Shown: positions 13,418 to 22,046 of the stretch, piece by piece
How positions within the stretch are numbered: the first letter of the stretch is position 1
How the letters are laid out: each line of letters starts with the position of its first letter
DNA from: CAZQWJ01 sp964597265
GTDB lineage: Bacteria; Patescibacteriota; 4484-211; JAGQKX01
Assembly (NCBI GenBank): GCA_964597265.1
Contig: CAZQWJ010000015.1
Coordinates: 1 to 24,375, forward strand
Length of the DNA stretch: 24,375 nt
Direction: 5' to 3'
Program-made: the position numbers and the translations under genes
Notes under the pieces: model-generated
Databases searched by the model: none
The model's input: the letters and a program-made list of their open reading frames with translations, nothing else
Told to the model about the DNA's origin: nothing

Positions 13418-15022
13418 CTAAGCATACGCTTTTTCGATATATTCCCTCAACATACGAGTAGAATTGAAGTACGTCCCATTGATTTGTATGATTGACCGCA
13501 TCATTGATGCCCAACGCTCTTTGTCTTTGTAAAAGCAAGGCAGCACCTCTGTATCAAGAACCGAATATAACTGGCTTGCATCATCAAAACGCCAACCTGT
13601 CTTGCCTTCCACATACCCCTCAAGCCACCATCCATCATTGATACTCAGTTGTGGCACACCGTTAAACGCGGCCTTCATACCACTTGTGGCGGACGCCTCG
13701 CTCCCGGGCATCGGGGTATTAAGCCATACATCAGCTCCGGCGACAAACAACGCAGAAACATACATATCGTAATTGGGAACATAGGTAAGTCTAACACTAT
13801 CATCTAACATCTGTTTATGCGAAAGGACAGTTTCGAGCAATTGTTTTCCTTCTATATCAAGTGGATGCGATTTTCCTGCATAAATAATTTGAATACGTCC
13901 ATGTCGATTGGCAATCTTACGCAGCACTTCTATATCTTCTAACAATAACAGTGGCCGTTTGTATGCGGTAAACCGTCGTGACCATATAATCGTAAAATCA
14001 TCATAATCAAACCCAACATTGATGGTTGCGTTAACATAATCAATCACTCTCTGTTTTGCAGCTCTATGAGTATCCAATAACCTTTCCAATGGAATCGCAT
14101 CTGCATGTGTCAACTGCTGCGGATCAGTACGCCATCCCGGGATATACTCATCGTAGAGTGCCGCAACTACCGGTGCAGTCCAGGTATACACATGCGCGCC
14201 ATTGGTAATTGCCTCAAACGTATAGTTTGGGAACATCTCTTCTGTAACGATTTTGTGCTTTTTTGATACCGCACTGTGAAATCGGCTCATCTCGAGTGCC
14301 AGTTCAGTCATATTGAGCGTACCTGCCGCAAGCAGGCCGTCCGGAATATGCTGAATCAGGGTAGGGGATAGTAGTTTATCAACGACTTCTGTACTAAAAA
14401 TATCGTGTCCTGCAGGAACGGGCGTGTGTGTGGTAAATATGCACAAATCCCGAACAGCCTGTTTGTCCTGCAGTGTATCCATAAGCTCTAACGTTAACAT
14501 TGCAGCGTGACCTTCATTGATATGGTAATTTTCTATCTGGTCAAAACCCAGTGCCTTAAGCATTTTGACACCACCAATCCCCAGAATCATCTCCTGCGCA
14601 AATCGATACTCAGTGCCAGAACCATACAGGTTGTGGGTATAATCTCTTACTTGGGGTGAATTTTCTTCTAGATCTGTGGTGAGAAAAATGATGGGAACGG
14701 TTTGAAAATCTTTCTCGATCGTATAGATCCAACAACCAACCGTTACCTCTTCACCGGCAATGGTGATGGTGACTCTTTGGTTTGACGAGCGAAAAAAATC
14801 ATCAACACTCCATCGCACCGGCACTTCCACTTGTCTATTCTCTTCAAAGGCTTGATAAAAATATCCGTAGGTGTTGAGCAGCGTAACCCCAACCATGGGA
14901 TAACCAAGGTCGGCGGCTGTTTTGAGCAGATCTCCGGCAAGGACACCGAGTCCGCCCGAGTATGTTGGTATTTTGGAGGAGATTCCAACCTCCATGGAAA
15001 AGTATGCAGTTCGTACTGTCAT
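13418..15022 (-). CDS. Alpha-glucan phosphorylase (GT35, short form)
   Basis: Releases glucose 1-phosphate from alpha-1,4-glucans using pyridoxal phosphate. The 534 residues match the short type known from Thermotogae and archaea rather than the 800-residue glycogen phosphorylase. Visible motifs: YSGGLGVLAGD (21-31), NEGHAA, ITNGAHVYTW, the arginine/lysine site WSRRFTAYKRP, and EASATSGMKAAFNG with the cofactor Lys at 450 (usual EASGTSGMKA, so one Gly is Ala). The C-terminal INDGWWLEGY is typical. ATG 15022 is preferred because a TACAGT box lies 6 bases upstream. It implies storage or scavenging of glycogen- or maltodextrin-like polymers; no synthase is in the window. Confidence 0.93.
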   Translation of the reverse strand: MTVRTAYFSMEVGISSKIPTYSGGLGVLAGDLLKTAADLGYPMVGVTLLNTYGYFYQAFEENRQVEVPVRWSVDDFFRSSNQRVTITIAGEEVTVGCWIYTIEKDFQTVPIIFLTTDLEENSPQVRDYTHNLYGSGTEYRFAQEMILGIGGVKMLKALGFDQIENYHINEGHAAMLTLELMDTLQDKQAVRDLCIFTTHTPVPAGHDIFSTEVVDKLLSPTLIQHIPDGLLAAGTLNMTELALEMSRFHSAVSKKHKIVTEEMFPNYTFEAITNGAHVYTWTAPVVAALYDEYIPGWRTDPQQLTHADAIPLERLLDTHRAAKQRVIDYVNATINVGFDYDDFTIIWSRRFTAYKRPLLLLEDIEVLRKIANRHGRIQIIYAGKSHPLDIEGKQLLETVLSHKQMLDDSVRLTYVPNYDMYVSALFVAGADVWLNTPMPGSEASATSGMKAAFNGVPQLSINDGWWLEGYVEGKTGWRFDDASQLYSVLDTEVLPCFYKDKERWASMMRSIIQINGTYFNSTRMLREYIEKAYA

Positions 15023-15028
15023 CTAACT

Positions 15029-15034
15029 ACTGTA
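15029..15034 (-). promoter_or_regulatory. Extended -10 box of glucan phosphorylase gene, leaderless type
   Basis: TGATACAGT (extended -10, hexamer 15034-15029) with 6 bases to ATG 15022. It lies just past the Nudix stop codon, so phosphorylase can be transcribed independently. Confidence 0.5.
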
Positions 15035-15039
15035 TCATG

Positions 15040-15540
15040 TTACCTTGCCACATTGTAACATGTGTGAGGAGAGCTGATTGCATCACCGGAGATGCCCCAT
15101 TGGATATACTTTTTGATATCAGCAGAAGGCACAAACATCCGTTCCCATTGTGTTTGTGAATCAGGGTCAATCGTTTGAGGCAACAGTTTTTTTAATATCG
15201 CAATGCAACGGAGCTGATATCCTGGCATAAAATTTGGATCGCTCGGGTCAGTTACTTTCTGCACTCCTATCGGTCGGATATGTTGTACTGTGACATCAGC
15301 CTCTTCCAATAGTTCTCTTTTGAGTGCGTCTTCAAACGCCTCACCTTCTTTGATATGCCCACCAGGCAGGTGCCAGCTATGCTTACTCGTTTGTTTGCAT
15401 ACGAGTATTTCATTTTGGTCATTAAAAATAACACCATAGACCTGTTTGATCGGAGCATATTTTTCAATATCATTTGTTTTAATCCGCGTGAGAGCATATG
15501 TCTTACCGTCGAAAGTGTAATTATTTGAAGGATACTTCAT
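15040..15540 (-). CDS. Nudix hydrolase
   Basis: A 166-residue hydrolase of nucleoside-diphosphate derivatives. The Nudix box lies at 61-83: GHIKEGEAFEDALKRELLEE, with Gly61, Glu67 and the metal-binding RELLEE (75-80); the last Gly of the consensus is Asp82. The beta-sheet before it (VYGVIFNDQNEILVCKQ) is typical. The substrate cannot be read: a damaged nucleotide, a nucleotide sugar and an RNA cap are all possible. The ATG overlaps the NERD stop codon by one base (TAATG), so the two genes are coupled in translation and form an operon. Confidence 0.9.
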   Translation of the reverse strand: MKYPSNNYTFDGKTYALTRIKTNDIEKYAPIKQVYGVIFNDQNEILVCKQTSKHSWHLPGGHIKEGEAFEDALKRELLEEADVTVQHIRPIGVQKVTDPSDPNFMPGYQLRCIAILKKLLPQTIDPDSQTQWERMFVPSADIKKYIQWGISGDAISSPHTCYNVAR

Positions 15541-16310
15541 TAATGTTTTGGTTCTTTTACATAGTTTGCAATCAGACCTCCTATTAACTGTACCTCTTCT
15601 TTATTCAGTACTGTATCAAAAGCACTCAAGTAGCCAATCACCGCATTAGCACTAAGCAATAAAATACCTTCTTGTTTCATGAATAATCTTGTTGCTGTCG
15701 ATTCAACATACCAGCCTGGGAAAAGAATAATCGGACGAACATCAAAAGTTCTACCTGTACGGGATTTTAAAAAGTCCAAGAGCCAATTTGCTTCTGCCTT
15801 GCTCTGATTGATTAGGTTATTGTCTATCGGAAATCCTTTTATTATGACGTTATTATTCTTTACTGTGATTCGATCAGTAGATTCTTGTTTACTCCGTGTC
15901 TTTGTTTCTACCGTAAATACTCCCTTTGGGGAAACGATTATGTGGTCTATATTGCCTTTGCTAGTATTAATGTCATGAAAAACAACTGCCCCATCTGCCC
16001 GTAGTTCTTCTAGAAGTTGACCAACTACTCTTTCACCATCACGGCCTAATATATGATTTCTTAGTATAGATAGCAGCTTTCTCAATCGGTAGTAAGAAAA
16101 AAGAACAAACAACAGCAATATAAATGTTGTTAGCCAAAGATCTCGGTTTAGGTCTAAAAAATGTTGTATCCATGTGTATGCTAATAAGCCTAAAGAAAAT
16201 CCAATAATTGAAGCGTATAGTAAAACGTCTGTATCTATAATCTTATGTATCTTTTCATCAAGCGATTGACCTGGTAGGCGCAATGGAGGTTCTTTAAGGG
16301 GTGATGCCAT
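15540..16310 (-). CDS. Membrane-anchored NERD-domain nuclease-like protein
   Basis: A 256-residue protein. Residues 30-48 and 57-74 are two membrane helices joined by a short loop, and the rest faces the cytoplasm. The NERD domain (about 88-205) has the restriction-nuclease-like core: GRDGE (89-93), Asp122 in GNIDHIIVSPKG, and Glu135-x-Lys137 in VFTVETKT, followed by NQSKAEANWL. NERD domains are related to Holliday-junction and restriction nucleases and often occur beside DNA-repair or defence genes. The substrate is unknown; membrane anchoring might suit it to act on incoming DNA, which is inference. It has its own TATAAT box and lies 32 bases after the DUF2779 gene, on the same strand. Confidence 0.87.
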   Translation of the reverse strand: MASPLKEPPLRLPGQSLDEKIHKIIDTDVLLYASIIGFSLGLLAYTWIQHFLDLNRDLWLTTFILLLFVLFSYYRLRKLLSILRNHILGRDGERVVGQLLEELRADGAVVFHDINTSKGNIDHIIVSPKGVFTVETKTRSKQESTDRITVKNNNVIIKGFPIDNNLINQSKAEANWLLDFLKSRTGRTFDVRPIILFPGWYVESTATRLFMKQEGILLLSANAVIGYLSAFDTVLNKEEVQLIGGLIANYVKEPKH

Positions 16311-16317
16311 ATTGGAT

Positions 16318-16323
16318 ATTATA
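16318..16323 (-). promoter_or_regulatory. -10 box of NERD-Nudix operon, leaderless type
   Basis: Perfect TATAAT (16323-16318), 7 bases before ATG 16310. No strong -35. Confidence 0.55.
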
Positions 16324-16342
16324 GCGGGGAACAGGGAAACTG

Positions 16343-17845
16343 TTAAGCAACTGAGTTTTGTAGAGTTTCAAATATCCTAACCATGGCATAGGTATCGAGC
16401 GTGCAGTATTCACATAATTCTTTGTAAATCTGATCTTTTTGGTCTTGGTTATTCCCTTTCAAATAGGTATCCATCCATAGTCTTCGTGCTTTTAATCCGT
16501 CTGATACCTCAAGTTCCTTGTAACTAAGCTCGGGTACTAATACCGGCAATACGTATTTAATTGATGCGCTGCCAAAAAAATCTTTATCTACAAACCACAG
16601 CTTGGAAAAAGGAATCATCAGATCCTGCGTTCGCTGGTTTACTCCGTTCAAAAACTCGGAATATTCCGGATATAAGTTGGCCATGCGGTCATTACAACCC
16701 TTTTCATAGCTCATATTCCAGGTCAAAATCGTTCCATTATCATCGATATCTGATTGTAACTTGTTAACCAACTCGGGTATGGCACAGGTATTGGATTGAT
16801 GGAGGTATTCAGTGTGTCGTAGTTCAGCATCAGGTGCATCCAAAATGTGTAATGAATACTGGAACGGATAATCACAATATGGGCTTTCGTTATCAAACAT
16901 TGGTACAAGTGATGAGTAGGTTTCGTAATCGAGAAAGTAAAGTGGATATTGGAATGTATCCAAAAAATTTTTGATTTTATCGGTGTTAATCAATCTTTGG
17001 CCGGTTTTTGTCACAGTAACTTGCAATTGATGCTTATCTTTGTAGCCATTATCGTCTGGAATATCTTGGATTAGTTGTATGCCTGCATCCTCTAGCTCGC
17101 CGATTTGCTTGGCATTAGGATAACTGAGCGAGTAAATACTGTAGCGATCAAGATCAGGATGCAAATATTTATACATGTCTAACCATTCATGAAACCATGA
17201 CGTTCCCGGTACTCCTGCATGATTGGCCCAGCGTGGCGAAAGATCTGGCATCTGAGTAAGTTTCAATACTTCTCGTGCTTTTTCTATTTGAGTGTCTGTA
17301 ATCTCCGCCAATGCTCGTACCTCATTCGTAACATCAGTCAGCATTGCTATACCTTGCGGATCAATCTCGCCATGACGCACATACTCTTTGTTGAGATGGA
17401 GTACTGAGATCGTTTGTATCGCAAGACCGCTTTGTTCTAAGACCTTAACCTGAAACGCCAAATCGTAATAATGCTCAGGTTTGGCGCGAGTACTGGATTT
17501 AACTTCTATTAAGTCAAATGTATTGTTTTCTACTCGATCCAGCACATCAACAATACAGGTAAGACCATTTGCCGCAAATCGACCTTGAAAAATGGTTTTG
17601 GCACCATTATTCAATGCATCCAGTGTCCGAGAAACTAAAGAGTTATATTCAGGAAAACTGTTGAAACCAAGTCTGATTCCTTCCGAAAACAATTTCTCCG
17701 CATATGATTCGAACTCATACCCAGCTTCAAAAATTGCCTGAGTACTCTCGTCAATTTCCGGTAGCCGGTGTTTCTCAAATTTCTTGAGCCACAGCCAGGC
17801 AGGGTGTTTGAGATAAGTCATGTAGTCGGATTTTGAGAGAATCAT
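16343..17845 (-). CDS. DUF2779 protein: RecB/Cas4-like nuclease fused to DEDD-type exonuclease
   Basis: A 500-residue protein with two nuclease-like halves. The N-terminal half (about 1-240) looks like a RecB/Cas4 family PD-(D/E)XK nuclease: Asp100 (CIVDVL), Glu114-x-Lys116 (DLIEVKSS) and the HYYDLAFQ helix with Gln132. The N-terminal start LSKSDYMTYLKHP has His where many relatives have a Cys (KCP), and no late Cys cluster is seen, so an iron-sulfur site is unlikely. The C-terminal half (about 300-495) is DUF2779: FLDYETY (Asp306, Glu308), TWNMSYEKGC, GSASIKYVLPVL and CTLDTY (Asp484), like RNase H-fold 3'-5' exonucleases. It probably processes DNA or RNA ends; pathway unknown. Between the type III-like operon and NERD, all on the same strand. 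Confidence 0.85.
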   Translation of the reverse strand: MILSKSDYMTYLKHPAWLWLKKFEKHRLPEIDESTQAIFEAGYEFESYAEKLFSEGIRLGFNSFPEYNSLVSRTLDALNNGAKTIFQGRFAANGLTCIVDVLDRVENNTFDLIEVKSSTRAKPEHYYDLAFQVKVLEQSGLAIQTISVLHLNKEYVRHGEIDPQGIAMLTDVTNEVRALAEITDTQIEKAREVLKLTQMPDLSPRWANHAGVPGTSWFHEWLDMYKYLHPDLDRYSIYSLSYPNAKQIGELEDAGIQLIQDIPDDNGYKDKHQLQVTVTKTGQRLINTDKIKNFLDTFQYPLYFLDYETYSSLVPMFDNESPYCDYPFQYSLHILDAPDAELRHTEYLHQSNTCAIPELVNKLQSDIDDNGTILTWNMSYEKGCNDRMANLYPEYSEFLNGVNQRTQDLMIPFSKLWFVDKDFFGSASIKYVLPVLVPELSYKELEVSDGLKARRLWMDTYLKGNNQDQKDQIYKELCEYCTLDTYAMVRIFETLQNSVA

Positions 17846-17859
17846 AATGTTTTTTGTGC

Positions 17860-17865
17860 TCTATA
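17860..17865 (-). promoter_or_regulatory. Candidate -10 box of DUF2779 gene
   Basis: TATAGA, 14 bases before ATG 17845; predicted leader of about 8 bases. The 170-base gap up to the OLD gene shows no hairpin with a T-tract and no gene. Confidence 0.3.
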
Positions 17866-18015
17866 ACCACTTAATTTTCTATTCTAACAAAAGCATCTAA
17901 GAGCATTCTAAAATAAGTCGAGCTTTGATCTACTCAGATTGAATGGTTGATCTGATTTAGGATCATATAAATTTCTTGTTCTCTTGGCGTTGTAGTATTT
18001 GGACATAGATTTTGA

Positions 18016-19815
18016 TTATTGATCAGCAAGAGTTTTAATGTCACTAAACCACCCACTTACTTCTTCCCATACACCCAAATCTTCAAATAACTCTTTCGTC
18101 ATGTTTTTAGATAAAGAGCAACATATGATTTGCTTTACAATGTACACTTCAATTCCTGTCTCACCATATATAAATGCTGGAACATCACTCTCGCTCCATG
18201 ATTCTTCAATTGATGAGCAAGTAATTCCATCGAATCTTTCACATTCATTTACTAAAGAATAGTGAATGTAATTTTCGATTTCTAAAGAGTTTGTAAGCTG
18301 TCCGCTTGATAAATCTGGCCTATCGTTTACCTTCGTAACTGCTGATTTGTATTTTTCATCACTGTCCTTATCGTATAGATGAAATTCAACGATATTGGAT
18401 CCATCTAAATAATTTCTATTTACCCATCTTTCCAGCACACTTCCTCCAAGAGGAATAATTGCGAGGTTGCTTAGATCAATAATCTGTTTTAACTGGGGTA
18501 CATTCGAGTTTATATTGAGCAGAAATTGCCTATCTAGTTCTCCTTCTACAAATATTGCCACTTTACCAATAACTGGTAATACACCTAAATCCTCAATGAT
18601 TTCTGAAATTGCGAGATCTCCACTGACTATTTCTACTTCTGACTCATTTTCTCGCAATAATCTCACGCTATCTTTTGGGAGAAGTTGTACAAGTGATGGA
18701 CTATGTGTCGTTATAAAAATTTGCCTACCATCCTTAAAGGCTAAATCCTTGAGGGCTTTGACTAGTATTTTCTGATGGTTAGGATGTTGTGAAGTTTCAG
18801 GCTCTTCAATCGCATAGACAACATTCGATTTATCATCAAGACTTTTTTGTTCTTCAGCTCTTGCTCTGAAAAAGTTGAGCAATACCAACCTTCTAACACC
18901 GCTACCACGCTTGTTTAATGGCACACCATCATCGCTTGAAATCTCGATATTCTTAAAGACTGACTCCCATTTTAATTCTGATGAGGAGGGAATAACTGGT
19001 TTTAGTTCCTTGGCAATGTTGGGGTTCATTTCAGAAAGTTTCTCTAGCGTTTTGTTTGCAATTTCTTCTGAGATATCTTCAACTTCCTTTGCAATTTCAG
19101 ACAGTTTTCTTTGGAGATCTTCCTTTTTCAATATTTCCTTGATTGCCAATTTCATAGGATCTTGAACTTCACTATCTCCATCTTTGTTGGCTCGATCAGA
19201 TTGAAAAAGTGCAAATACTGGAAGATACGTTTGTAATTTCCCCCAAATTCTTTTTGCATCCTCTTCGTTTACTGATATGTCTATTTCTTCAAGCTTTAGA
19301 TCGCCAACGCCTTCACGAATTGCTTTGCGTAGAGAGGCATTTTTAGTCTTGTTCTCACAGTCATACCCCTTGTCCTCTACGATTTGTTTTAGCTCTTTTT
19401 GTTTTTTTAACAATAAATCTTTAGCCTCTTCATTTACAGGATGTAGTGCGTGGATGTAAACACCAATACATTTACCATTCTTATATTTCTTGATTACCTC
19501 TAACAACCCATCTTTATTCAACAAGTATTCATCAGCCAATGAGGTTTGATTGCCTTCATCAATGTCTACTTTTTCGGGAAATTCTGTAAACACTACTCCG
19601 ATCGTGATTTCATCAGAATCAGATCTCTTACATACATCATCTTTATCTAGTTTGATTAATGCGTTCGACTCATTTATAAAAACATCTAAGGCTTCTAAAA
19701 TTGTCGACTTGCCTAAATCGTTTCTGCCTATAATAACTGTTAAGTCGTTAAACTCTATGGATGTACGATTCTTAAAATTCCTGAAGTTTTCGAGTACTAA
19801 CTTGTTGATTTTCAT
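18016..19815 (-). CDS. OLD-family ATP-dependent endonuclease (AAA ATPase + TOPRIM)
   Basis: A 599-residue protein with an ABC/SMC-type ATPase and a TOPRIM nuclease. Walker A is GRNDLGKST (30-38); a charged helical region covers about 125-275; the ABC signature is GSGVRRL (304-310); Walker B is VYAIEEPE (333-340); and His371 is the switch residue (ITTHSPS). TOPRIM then shows Glu424 (FVEGELD), LGGS (456-459) and DKDSD (482-486), the metal-binding acidic set. This is the layout of OLD nucleases such as P2 OLD and Gabija GajA. ATG 19815 is chosen: it begins MKINKLVLENFRNF, the usual start, one base after the res stop (TGATATG). A longer frame from 19875 would overlap res. Coupling to res implies a joint role in defence. 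Confidence 0.9.
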   Translation of the reverse strand: MKINKLVLENFRNFKNRTSIEFNDLTVIIGRNDLGKSTILEALDVFINESNALIKLDKDDVCKRSDSDEITIGVVFTEFPEKVDIDEGNQTSLADEYLLNKDGLLEVIKKYKNGKCIGVYIHALHPVNEEAKDLLLKKQKELKQIVEDKGYDCENKTKNASLRKAIREGVGDLKLEEIDISVNEEDAKRIWGKLQTYLPVFALFQSDRANKDGDSEVQDPMKLAIKEILKKEDLQRKLSEIAKEVEDISEEIANKTLEKLSEMNPNIAKELKPVIPSSSELKWESVFKNIEISSDDGVPLNKRGSGVRRLVLLNFFRARAEEQKSLDDKSNVVYAIEEPETSQHPNHQKILVKALKDLAFKDGRQIFITTHSPSLVQLLPKDSVRLLRENESEVEIVSGDLAISEIIEDLGVLPVIGKVAIFVEGELDRQFLLNINSNVPQLKQIIDLSNLAIIPLGGSVLERWVNRNYLDGSNIVEFHLYDKDSDEKYKSAVTKVNDRPDLSSGQLTNSLEIENYIHYSLVNECERFDGITCSSIEESWSESDVPAFIYGETGIEVYIVKQIICCSLSKNMTKELFEDLGVWEEVSGWFSDIKTLADQ

Positions 19816-19816
19816 A

Positions 19817-22042
19817 TCATATTTCCAACGTCTCCCAATTCGAAAACTCATCAGGGGACAATTCAGTACCTTCACCTTTGTAAACCACCCATCTGCCAGT
19901 GAAGTTTTTAGAGTCGGTATTTGCTACCAATCCACCTGTTAGCTTTTTACCTTTTTTGTTTTGTTCTTCGATATACTTTTGCAATCCATCGCTTTTCTCT
20001 CTGGCATCTTTAATTGTTCTACCGCTTTTAGTGTCGAACAACCCGAGAGATCCATCCTTAAATTGCACAATGAAATCTACATAAAAAGGCTTTTGATCTT
20101 CGTTTTCAATATAGGGAACAGCAAAATAAGTAGAGTCTCTATCACCATTCTTAAACCACCATTCAATCAAGTCTGATTTTCCCAAAAACTTGATAAACGC
20201 TTCCTCAGTTTTCCATTTGTCATCATAATAAAATGGTTGCATTACAGATCTATCAGCCTCCAATTGCACATATTCACCACTAAAGTTGAGCATTTGAGGG
20301 ATTTCCCAATCTGTGTCCTTTTGCAGTTCAGCCTCACGTTTTTGCGTATCTGCAATATATTTTTCTTTCGTTAGATCAATAACATTCACAAAATGCTCTC
20401 TATTTTTCTCACTCAAGACAATATTTATGATCTCAGCAAAATGCTCTGTATATGGCATTTTCAATTCTTCTTTGAAGAAATGATAAATTGCTTCTTTTAC
20501 TCTGCCGATTGATCTGTCCTCGGGATAGAAAGTAGTAAGGTTGTTGCGTACAAAGTAGTCAAACAACTTTTGCAGATCCACTTCATTCTCAGCATCTATA
20601 GTTGTTGATCCTTTAATTTCTTCCTTGGCTAGTGTATCGACACCTTCAGATTGAAAATCAGAAATCAGTGTTAGCTCTAACTTCTGTCCTTTGGTTTCGA
20701 TTTTTGCGGCAAGTTCATATTCTTTTGATTCCTGCAAAAACAACCTTATAAACAATGGGCTTAGACGTGTTTTTTCTCTTTGTCGCAACCTATGTACTGA
20801 TTCTAGTTTTAGTGGCTTATAGTCATCCCTACGTTTGCTTGTGTAGATTGTCACGTAGCTTCGTGCTACATCTTCTTTAATGTCAATATCACTCAAATTG
20901 GTATAGACATACCCCATGTTGAGAACATCATTCTCATAATGGCCTTTGATTGGCTCAGGCATACGCATAATCCTGCCAACAGTTTGAACTGAAAACGTCA
21001 GACTCTTCCAATCTCTAAAAAGGACAAGTATCTGTGCTCTAGGGCAATCCCAACCAAGAGCAATTGCTTGTTTGAAAATAAGCACCTCAGCCTCATTGTT
21101 GTTTTTAGCGATGTTTTCTAAATTCTCTTTTTCCTCAGACAAGTAAATCGCTAGTTTTCCATTTTCAGTAGTCATTCCATGCTTGTCTTTGAGGATTCTA
21201 ATAATCTCAGCCTTTATCAAATCTTCTTGCTGGGTTTTCCTATCGGGTAGTTGGATAAGCAGTAATGGATTTACATTTACGCCTTCTTGTTTATAGGTTT
21301 TGACTAGCTCACTTCGCTTTTTCAATGCTTCCTCTAAAACCATCGCATCAGTTCCATCTGCTAGTGAACTCTTTAGATTTTCGCCAGATAATACATTTTC
21401 AAAATCAGGGTTAAGTATTACTGACTTTTTTATCATGCCTTCAAGCTTCACGTCCTCTAGGGGAACAGTCACAATCTCATCTGGGTTTTGCATGTCAGGA
21501 GTTGCGGATACTTCTATCGTTAAACTAGGGCTCATCAATTCGATCAGGCTTTGAGATATTTCACTAGTTGCATGATGATGACTTTCATCAATAACCAATA
21601 CAACTTCGCGTCCTTCATCTTTGGTGTTTTCGATGATTTTCTCTAGATAAAACTCTTTCTCATTCTCCTTAACAATGGTATTTTTGTCCTTTTTGTTGAT
21701 GCTCTCCCAATTCAAAAACAAAATCTCATTTTCGCCGATTTGTTTATCAGTTAGCTCTTCAAAATCGGAACACTCCAATGCTCTAGAAATCTCAAAGTAT
21801 TTCTCTAATTTGCCCTTGCTTTGTGTATGAAGTTTGCGAGGGGCTGTCCAGATAAATGATAGAGGTTGTTTTACTTCTGGATCTGATACTAACTGCTTCA
21901 AAAACTCAGCAGTCATTATTGTCTTACCAGAGCCAGTTGGAGATTTGAATATAATTCGCTTCTCTCCATTCTGGGAAAGCAATTCCTTACTTCTTGAAAG
22001 TAATTTTCTAATAGCTGTATTTTGATAGTCTTTTAATGTCAT
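19817..22042 (-). CDS. Type III-like restriction subunit Res (SF2 helicase + PD-(D/E)XK nuclease)
   Basis: A 741-residue DNA translocase-nuclease. Helicase motifs: SPTGSGKT (34-41), DESH (152-155), SATPD (179-183), the ALGWDCPRAQ segment (328-337) and motif VI QTVGRIMRMPE (353-363), which with ALGWD is characteristic of type III Res. A C-terminal nuclease fits Glu615, Asp656 (FYVDFIVQF) and Asp670-x-Lys672 (GLFDTKSGR), with Asp rather than Glu in the E-x-K place. It is shorter than classical Res (about 900-1000 residues), with much of the shortening likely between helicase and nuclease. It starts 4 bases after mod ends and is followed by the OLD gene after one base. Confidence 0.9.
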   Translation of the reverse strand: MTLKDYQNTAIRKLLSRSKELLSQNGEKRIIFKSPTGSGKTIMTAEFLKQLVSDPEVKQPLSFIWTAPRKLHTQSKGKLEKYFEISRALECSDFEELTDKQIGENEILFLNWESINKKDKNTIVKENEKEFYLEKIIENTKDEGREVVLVIDESHHHATSEISQSLIELMSPSLTIEVSATPDMQNPDEIVTVPLEDVKLEGMIKKSVILNPDFENVLSGENLKSSLADGTDAMVLEEALKKRSELVKTYKQEGVNVNPLLLIQLPDRKTQQEDLIKAEIIRILKDKHGMTTENGKLAIYLSEEKENLENIAKNNNEAEVLIFKQAIALGWDCPRAQILVLFRDWKSLTFSVQTVGRIMRMPEPIKGHYENDVLNMGYVYTNLSDIDIKEDVARSYVTIYTSKRRDDYKPLKLESVHRLRQREKTRLSPLFIRLFLQESKEYELAAKIETKGQKLELTLISDFQSEGVDTLAKEEIKGSTTIDAENEVDLQKLFDYFVRNNLTTFYPEDRSIGRVKEAIYHFFKEELKMPYTEHFAEIINIVLSEKNREHFVNVIDLTKEKYIADTQKREAELQKDTDWEIPQMLNFSGEYVQLEADRSVMQPFYYDDKWKTEEAFIKFLGKSDLIEWWFKNGDRDSTYFAVPYIENEDQKPFYVDFIVQFKDGSLGLFDTKSGRTIKDAREKSDGLQKYIEEQNKKGKKLTGGLVANTDSKNFTGRWVVYKGEGTELSPDEFSNWETLEI

Positions 22043-22046
22043 ATAT

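Noticed and set aside
16343..17845. Cas4-like domain as a sign of CRISPR.
   Set aside because: No repeat-spacer array and no cas1/cas2 genes in the window; DUF2779 architecture explains the domain.
18016..19815. Gabija system (GajA-GajB).
   Set aside because: GajA-like layout is present but the neighbour is a type III Res helicase with a PD-(D/E)XK nuclease plus a methyltransferase, not a UvrD-type GajB.
19816..19875. Upstream start of the OLD gene at 19875.
   Set aside because: It would overlap res by about 59 bases; ATG 19815 starts exactly at the conserved MKINKLVLENF and one base after the res stop.
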